Shown: piece by piece, positions 58,401 through 64,000 of the stretch | Position numbering within the stretch: the stretch's first letter is position 1 | How the letters are laid out: every line of letters starts with the position of its first letter | From: Argopecten irradians | Taxonomy: Eukaryota; Mollusca; Bivalvia; Pectinida; Pectinidae | Length of the DNA: 64,000 bases | NCBI RefSeq assembly: GCF_041381155.1 | Contig: NC_091134.1 | Coordinates: 12,278,008 to 12,342,007, forward strand | Reading direction: 5' to 3' | The notes under the pieces: model-generated | Databases searched by the model: none | What the model was told of the DNA's origin: nothing | What the model saw: the letters and a program-made list of their open reading frames with translations, nothing else | Made by a program: the position numbers and the translations under genes

Positions 58401-61400
58401 TTTCGTAATACTTATATCTCTGATGTTTCTTTTGGGTCGTTGTTTAGTTGTTCATGTCTGATCTGAAGTGATGGTAGTTTCAGATCCTCTAGCATTCTTG
58501 TAACGTATAACCTTCCTCCCTGGTCTTGTAGAAGTTGGAAATTAATCTGGCTGCTAGTCTTTGTATTCTTTCAAGTTTGTCAATGTCTTTTTTGATATAA
58601 GGGTCCCAAATTATTGCACCGTATTCAAGAATAGAGGGCACCAGTGAAATATACCGGGTATGCTATTTTTTTGCATGTAGTTGGGCAGTGTTTGAGTTTC
58701 TGTTTTAGAAAACTTAATGTGGAGCTAGCTTTTTTTGCTATTTTTGTAATATGAGTGTCCCATTTCAAATCGTCCGTAACTGTAAGACCAAGATATGGGT
58801 TGTGTTTTACTTGCTCCAGGATATGTCTGTTTAAGGTGTAGAATTTTTACTTTTTTTTTTATCTTTTATTGACGTTTTTGCATTAAACTTCATTCCCCAA
58901 TTGTTTGCCCAATTGTTCAAAATTGTGTAGCTAGGTCATCCTGTGTTTCTCGGTATAGGAGACAGTCATCTGCAAAGAGTCGTACTTTTTAAACTAACAC
59001 AATCAGGTAGATCATTGATGTGACAGCTAGCGAAACAATAGCGGTCCGAAATAATACTGTTCCCTGAGAGAATTCTCCTTCAAGGGCTATACTCCCATCT
59101 GACGCTGTGTCAGGAAGATTGTGAGAGCCACTAATGTGTAGATTTCCTTTGATACTGTATTGGATCAGCTTGTGTAGGAGTTTTTGGTGGCCGTGGTACA
59201 GTGTCAAATGCTTTTGAAAAGTCGAGGATGGCTAGATTGACTTGTTTGTTTTTATCGTATTATTTCATGAGGTCATCCATAGTGACGGCAAGTTGTGTTT
59301 CACAAGTAAAATCCAGAACGAAATCCATGATTGAACGATGTCAAGATGTTGTGATGCTCTAGATGGTTAAGCATGTGTTTACAAATAATGTGCTCTAGCA
59401 GCTTGCATGGTACCGATGTTAATGATACTGGTCTATAATTCTCTGCTGCATGTCGTTCTCACTTTTTAAAAATGGCCTATATGTTTGCGCACAACCAATC
59501 TGTCAGTAGTAGTCCAGTATTTAGGGAGCTTTAAAATATTGCTGATAGTCTGGGAGAAATTTGTACAGCACATTCCTTAAGTATTCTAGCTATTTGTGAT
59601 GTTGTCGGGTCCAGGTGCTTTTGTTGGATTCACTTTGCGTAATAGCTTGGTAAGGCCGTCTGTTCTAATTGTTATATTTCCAATATGAGATTTTGCTGTT
59701 TTGGTTGTTGATGGCATGGTGTGTCCTTGATCTTCTTTAGTGAACACGGATCAAGGTCACACCATTTATTTCTTCAAAATGGTACGATTGTGATAGCTTT
59801 AAAAAAAACTTAACAAGCCATTTTTGATTTTTAGCTCACCTGGTCCAAAGGACCGAGGTGAGTTTATGGGATACCGCAGCGTCGGTCGTCCATCGTCCGT
59901 CAACAATCGACTTCTTCTCCATAAACGCTGGTCGGATTTCAACAAAGTTTGACTGGTAGTATCCTTATGGGCTAATTACTGAAAATTGTACAAATGATGG
60001 GGCTGATCCCCCGGGGGCCTTAGGGGCGGGGACAAAAGCGGTCAATTTGGCTCTTTCCATATAAACGACTTCTTCTCTGAAACCAAGCATGGGATATATA
60101 GCACCCATAATGCAATGGTAGCATCCTTATAGGGTGGGGATTCAAAATTGTACAAATGATGGGGCTGACCCCCCGGGGGCCTGAGGGGCGGGGTCAAATG
60201 GGGTCAATTTGGCTATTTCCATAAAATGACTTCTTCTCTGAAACTAAGCAAGAGATAGCACTCATAATGCAATGGTAGTATCGTTATAGGGTGGGGATTC
60301 AAAATTGTACAAATGATAGGGCTGACCCCCAGGGGGCCTGAGGGGCGGGGTCAAAAGGGGTCAATTTGGCTATTTCCATATAAACGACTTCTTCTCTGAA
60401 ACCAAGCATGGGATATATAGCACCCATAATGCAATGGTAGCATCCTTATAGGGTGGGGATTCAAAATTGTACAAATGATGGGGCTGACCTCCCGGGGGCC
60501 TGAGGGGCGGGGTCAAAAGGGGCCAATTTGGCTATTTCCATATAAACGACTTCTTCTCTGAAACTAAGCATGGTATAGCACCCATAATGCAATGGTAGTA
60601 TCCTGATAGGGTGGGGATTCAAAATTGTGCAAATGATGGGGCTGACCCCCGGGGACCTGAGGGGCGGGGTCAAATGGGGTCAATTTGGCTATTTCCATAA
60701 AATGACTTCTTCTCTGAGACTAAGCAAGAGATAGCACTCATAGTGCAATGGTAGTATCGTTATAGGGTGGGGATTCAAAATTGTACAAATGATGGGGCTG
60801 ACCCCCAGGGGGCCTGAGGGGCGGGGTCAAAAGGGGCCAATTTGGCTATTTCCATATAAACGACTTCTTCTCTGAAACTAAGCATGGTATAGCACCCATA
60901 ATGCAATGGTAGTATCCTGATAGGGTGGGGATTCAAAATTGTGCAAATGATAGGGCTGACCCCCCCCCCCCCCCCCGGGGGGCTTGAGGGGCGGGGTCAA
61001 AACGGGTCAATTTGGCTATTTCCATATAAATGACTTCTTCGCTGCAACTAAGCATGGTATAGCACCCATAATGCAATGGTAGCATTCTTATAGGGTGGGG
61101 ATTCCAAATTGTGCAAATGATAGGGCTGACCCCCGGGGGCCTGAGGGGCGGGGTCAAAAGTGGTCAATTTCCATATAAATGACTTTTTCTCTGCAACTTA
61201 ACATGGGATTACGCTGATAATGCAATGGTTACATCCTTATAGAGTTTGGATTCAAAATTTTGCAAATGGTGGGGCTGACCCCCGGGGGCCTGAAGGGTGG
61301 GGTCAAAAGGGGTTAATTTAGCTATTTCCATATAAATGACTTCTTCTCTGCAACTTAGAATGGAAGAGCACTTATAATGCAATGGTAGCATCCTTATAGG

Positions 61401-63460
61401 GTTGGGATTTGAAATTGTACAAATGATAGGGCTGACCCCCGGGGCCTTAGACGGCAATACATGTAGATGCGAGGTCAAAAAGGTCAATTAGGCTACTACT
61501 TTCATATAAATTACTTTGTCTCTGAACCTATGTATTGGATAGCATATTTGTATGGTATCAATAGCATCATTGTATGGTTGTGATTCAAAATTAAACTTTG
61601 GAAGTCAATTTTGCTTATTTTTCTAATTGTTTTAATTGTGATAATTACTAACAAAAAACCAGGTGAGCGATACAGGCCCTCTGGGCCTCTTGTTATATAG
61701 CCTAGTCTTTCTTTCTCTCTTCACTTTTCTCTCTCGACTCTATTTCAAAAGCACAAAAAAGGAAACATAATGACATTCAAGTCCTAGATTGTTCAATTGT
61801 CTGCATGCTGAGGTTTAATCAATAGTTCATGTGTAACTGACTGCTCTCAAGTGTAGTAATATAGAAATTCCTTATGATAAATCTGAATCAAATTGTTTAT
61901 TCTATTTAAAGTGATTAGTCGGGCAAAGAAAACCGGTCTAAATGCGTTCATTGGCCTTCCAGAAGTTCTCACTTATCAATACGACGCTCAAGTTATGCTT
62001 AGTTTCCCAGTTCTTACCATTAAAGTAAAGAAAATTTGAAAGCATTGAAAACGAGGCTGCGTGGAAATGTAACCACGGACATAGTGAGCCGGGAGGACGT
62101 TTTAGAATTCTCATACTTTAAATAAAATTTCTTCGTACGCAGACAGATTTTGGCGAGAGATTTTATTTTTCTATTTCACAAGAAATTATACTGGATACAT
62201 TCACACCAATTTTACTGACTTTAGCCATCCTTGCCCGACTGTTCACTTTAAGCATTATTCTCAATATATTCTCAATATCTTTGATTTCATAACCCCAAAA
62301 GGTATTAAGAATAAAGCTTATGATTTAATTCATTTAACTCACTCAGGTATATTAATTAGGCATAAACTTCAGTGATTTTACTTACTTTTACATTGAAACA
62401 AATTGAGTTGTGGCGCAGTGATATGTTATCCAATAATTCAGTTTGGCTATAATTAGACTGTATCGATTTTAAAATTCCCCACAAAACCGTTTTGTAAATA
62501 TGACTTCATAATAGTTGACATACAATTCTTTCAGTTTATGGGAAAATAACCTCAAAGATCTAACCAATAGAAATGAGTGTAACATACAGAATTAAATTAT
62601 ATTTCAATATAAAGATAGATAGAAGTTGAAAACTTTAACACTAAGACATTATATCAAATGTTTTGACTTGTGGTCAATTCACATCAACGTAACGACATAT
62701 ATACGGTAGTGTGTAATAGGAAATTTTGATTGATTTGGCAATTACATGTACTTGCAGATTAAAACACCAATTAAACATGAGTTCTGAAAACTGTTGTAGT
62801 CCAACAGTGACTTGTTCTCTTATATTTTGAAGATTAACCCAAAGAGAGGCTCTGATGAACTACAGCTTTTCTTACACCAAAAGTCAGGACAGCCGAACAC
62901 TTCAAGAAGCAGCAGAACGGGAACGAGCACGTTTACGGAATGAGCAATTTCTGCAGGTATGTAAACTGCATTAACTAAGTATTTTTACATAACTACATAA
63001 ATTTTCAATATTTCAGATATTGTTAGCACTGCCGTTATATCAGCCCCATAACAAAACTGAAGGCAATTTCAGGTCTACAAAGTTTTCCTTTGAAGATTAA
63101 GCAGCAACGTTGTCCAACTTCAAAGTCATACAGTGTATCTTAAATTTATATTTAATTCTTTTGATGTAGACCAAATAACCAAACTATTTATCTCATCTAT
63201 TGTCGCACACAGAAGCTTCAATTTTACTATAAATTGTATATGACACAGACCAGGGGTGGATATAACAACTGTGATGATATACATAATCCACAAAATAATA
63301 AAGCACAACTAAATAATTTTTTAAAGAGAATTTTTTATTTCAATATATGTACAGCAATTTCTTCATGAACACTTTGTTGTTACAGAATATCGCTGACACT
63401 GAAGAAATGTTGGGGGCAGAGGCGGCTATTCCCCCTAGCCCAAGACTGACTACACTGCAG
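55306..63460 (+). CDS. CEP15: CEP15 (C3orf14)-like centrosomal protein, 5' three exons (continues beyond window)
   Basis: Exons 55306-55412 (copy B), 62833-62956 and 63386-63460 join in phase to 102 codons. Across the first joint, AT plus A makes Ile, giving LSRLHEEILTQREALM. I recall human C3orf14 as LSKRHEEIVSQR near its N-terminus. Later pieces also fit: NEQFLQNIADTEEML against NLSLLKDIEAAEKSL, and PPSPRLTTLQ against HPLPRPEVVSLE. The fragment is a charged coiled coil with a basic N-terminal extension (MKRPSDPRYD) longer than in human. CEP15 is a small centrosome/cilium-associated protein; its molecular role is poorly defined. The remaining exons, with the W-x-E-(F/Y) tail, would lie to the right. 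The first ATG has G at -3; an in-frame ATG further up is AT-rich and judged 5'UTR. The assignment rests on memory of one human sequence. Confidence 0.65.
55608..55695. mobile_element. Short MITE-like hairpin in CEP15-like intron 1
   Basis: cacaggggtttgacgttctg at left mirrored by cgaacgtcgaacttctgtg at right. Confidence 0.65.
56256..56942. mobile_element. hAT-like non-autonomous element nested in the LINE
   Basis: Ends cagggacgatacactgatg and ctctgtatcgtcccag (inverted, imperfect). Target duplication is about ggactta on both sides (56,247-56,253; 56,943-56,949). The interior repeats 'atcgtgatatgtat' twice near the right end. No transposase frame. Confidence 0.6.
57212..57590 (+). mobile_element. 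SINE-like retroposon nested in the LINE
   Basis: Same element as 15,093-15,566, starting gtagggcgttagaattgtac and ending in a short caagcaaacaa tail. It lacks the internal 'gctgttaatagg' section. Flanks tctcctatt and tctccaatt look like a 9-bp target duplication with one change. It splits the LINE frame between LSNLA and KMAFHPGKCQ. Confidence 0.75.
58150..59760 (-). mobile_element. LINE relic, jockey/CR1-like reverse transcriptase
   Basis: Minus strand in order: LRKVNPTKAPGPDNI (near 59,600), NYRPVSLTSVPCKLLEHI (near 59,430), FTCETQLAVTMDDLMK and NLAILDFSKAFDTVP (59,210-59,320), a short 'QGT' and LAVTSMIYLIVL near 59,000, LERIQRLAARLISNFYKTRE (near 58,540), and NCEQYRNSFFVCTVIDWN (near 58,310). 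These are successive motifs of the RT domain and its C-terminus. Many breaks; not functional. It lies in CEP15-like intron 1. Confidence 0.88.
59832..61693 (-). mobile_element. Helentron-like element with about ten 157-162 bp core repeats
   Basis: Read on the minus strand it starts acaagaggcccagagggcct...gtatcgctcacctgg and ends with a hairpin (ctcacctcggtcc / ggaccaggtgagct). Core units contain 'aggggcggggtc' at 60022, 60184, 60341, 60503, 60660, 60817, 60987, 61144 and a variant at 61294; spacing is mostly 157 or 162. The 170 step is due to a poly-C tract at 60,960. The GC-rich part of the core matches the core at 28.5-29.4 kb, but the rest does not. Confidence 0.8.
61700..62832. other. Last part of CEP15-like intron 1, no feature seen
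   Basis: AT-rich; no repeat family or exon recognised before the acceptor at 62,831-62,832. Confidence 0.45.
63022..63275. mobile_element. MITE, third diverged copy of the 40,777 family
   Basis: Shares 'aaaactgaaggca', 'tttcctttgaaga', 'gtccaacttcaaag', 'tcttttgatgta' and 'caggggtggatataacaa' with the copies at 40,777 and 49,678. It lies in intron 2 of the CEP15-like gene. Confidence 0.6.
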
Positions 63461-63487
63461 GTGAATATTTCGTCTTTGTATATTGCA

Positions 63488-63622
63488 GAGTTATCTGCCC
63501 TTGCGGGTAGGTATTCATGGTAACTTAATATTTTCTGAGTGAAACTCACATCGTTTTCTCTGAAAAGTATGACGACACACATGATGTCACAATCAATACC
63601 TATCCACAAGGGCAGATAACTC
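63488..63622. mobile_element. MITE with 28-bp inverted ends
   Basis: gagttatctgcccttgcggg at left mirrored by ccacaagggcagataactc at right; 135 bp, non-coding. Confidence 0.8.
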
Positions 63623-63779
63623 TATAATGTGCAAATGTAGAATACTAAAGTCTATAGATTTTTTATCTGGAGAAGTATAGAAAAATGGTAACCCAAAACC
63701 CTCTTCCCAGGTAGCATACTTGTTAAAACATTACATTCAAAACATTCACTGGTTGTGTAACATAATCTTTATGTTCTCC

Positions 63780-63965
63780 ATACTTTCCAACCTGAAACCC
63801 TCCACCTCTGGACCACGAGTTTGAATTCCATGTGGGGCAGTTGCCAGGTACCTTACTTAGGTTGGTGATTTTCTGTGGATACTCTGGCTTTCCTCTATGA
63901 CATAAAACTGGCACATCATTAAATCCTGTTGATAGGACATTAGAATAATCAAACCAAAATTAACC
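63780..63965 (+). mobile_element. tRNA-like SINE
   Basis: 'cacgagtttgaattccatgt', 'gatactctggctttcctct', tail 'ctgttgataggacatta' plus A-rich end. Same family and orientation as 28,108-28,290. Confidence 0.65.
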
Positions 63966-64000
63966 CCAAGAAACTGTTTCGAAATCTTGATATTCCTATA

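Overview
The window is animal nuclear DNA: AT-rich, with short exons flanked by GT-AG signals, no operons, and many nested repeats. Retroposons and hairpin elements with a 'gctgttaataggac' tail and (caaa)n ends, and mobile elements with tandem cores of about 157 bp, suggest a mollusc, probably a bivalve. The species is an inference. I see no virus or LTR element, no rRNA or true tRNA gene, and no CRISPR.

Layout. (1) 1-3.5 kb: three N-terminal exons of an SLC6 neurotransmitter/glycine-type transporter on the minus strand, one of them broken by a 49-bp tandem duplication, facing a probable last exon of another SLC6 gene on the plus strand. (2) 3.5-20 kb: intergenic or intronic, with an 'A-B' duplicated unit split by sequence holding a Penelope-like relic, and SINE-like retroposons. 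(3) 20.0-24.0 kb: a minisatellite of about 120 units of 32/36 bp with higher-order structure. (4) 24.7-30.2 kb: a complete three-exon SLC25A34/35-type mitochondrial carrier on the minus strand. The end of its exon 1 and its splice donor are amplified into a 27-bp minisatellite that a Helentron-like element has entered. (5) 30.2-42.2 kb: no gene recognised; many MITEs and foldback elements, including a 4.5-kb segment bounded by perfect 22-bp inverted repeats. (6) 42.2-51.3 kb: a C2H2 zinc-finger locus on the minus strand. Exons encode a ZAD-like CxxC domain, five AT-hooks spaced exactly 32 residues apart, and two fingers; one in-frame TAA then separates these from a further 1363 codons with about 23 fingers. 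(7) 51.3-54.3 kb: SINEs and MITEs. (8) 54.3-64 kb: the 5' part of a plus-strand gene matching CEP15/C3orf14, with its first exon tandemly duplicated (about 573 bp) and a first intron of about 7.4 kb filled with two decayed LINEs, nested insertions and a second Helentron-like element.

The genes do not form a pathway. The common theme is local tandem duplication acting on exons (SLC6 49 bp, SLC25 splice donor 27 bp, CEP15 first exon 573 bp, AT-hook 96 bp, zinc-finger module about 125 residues). The strongest candidates for something undescribed are the amplified in-frame splice donor and the stop codon that splits the zinc-finger reading frame.
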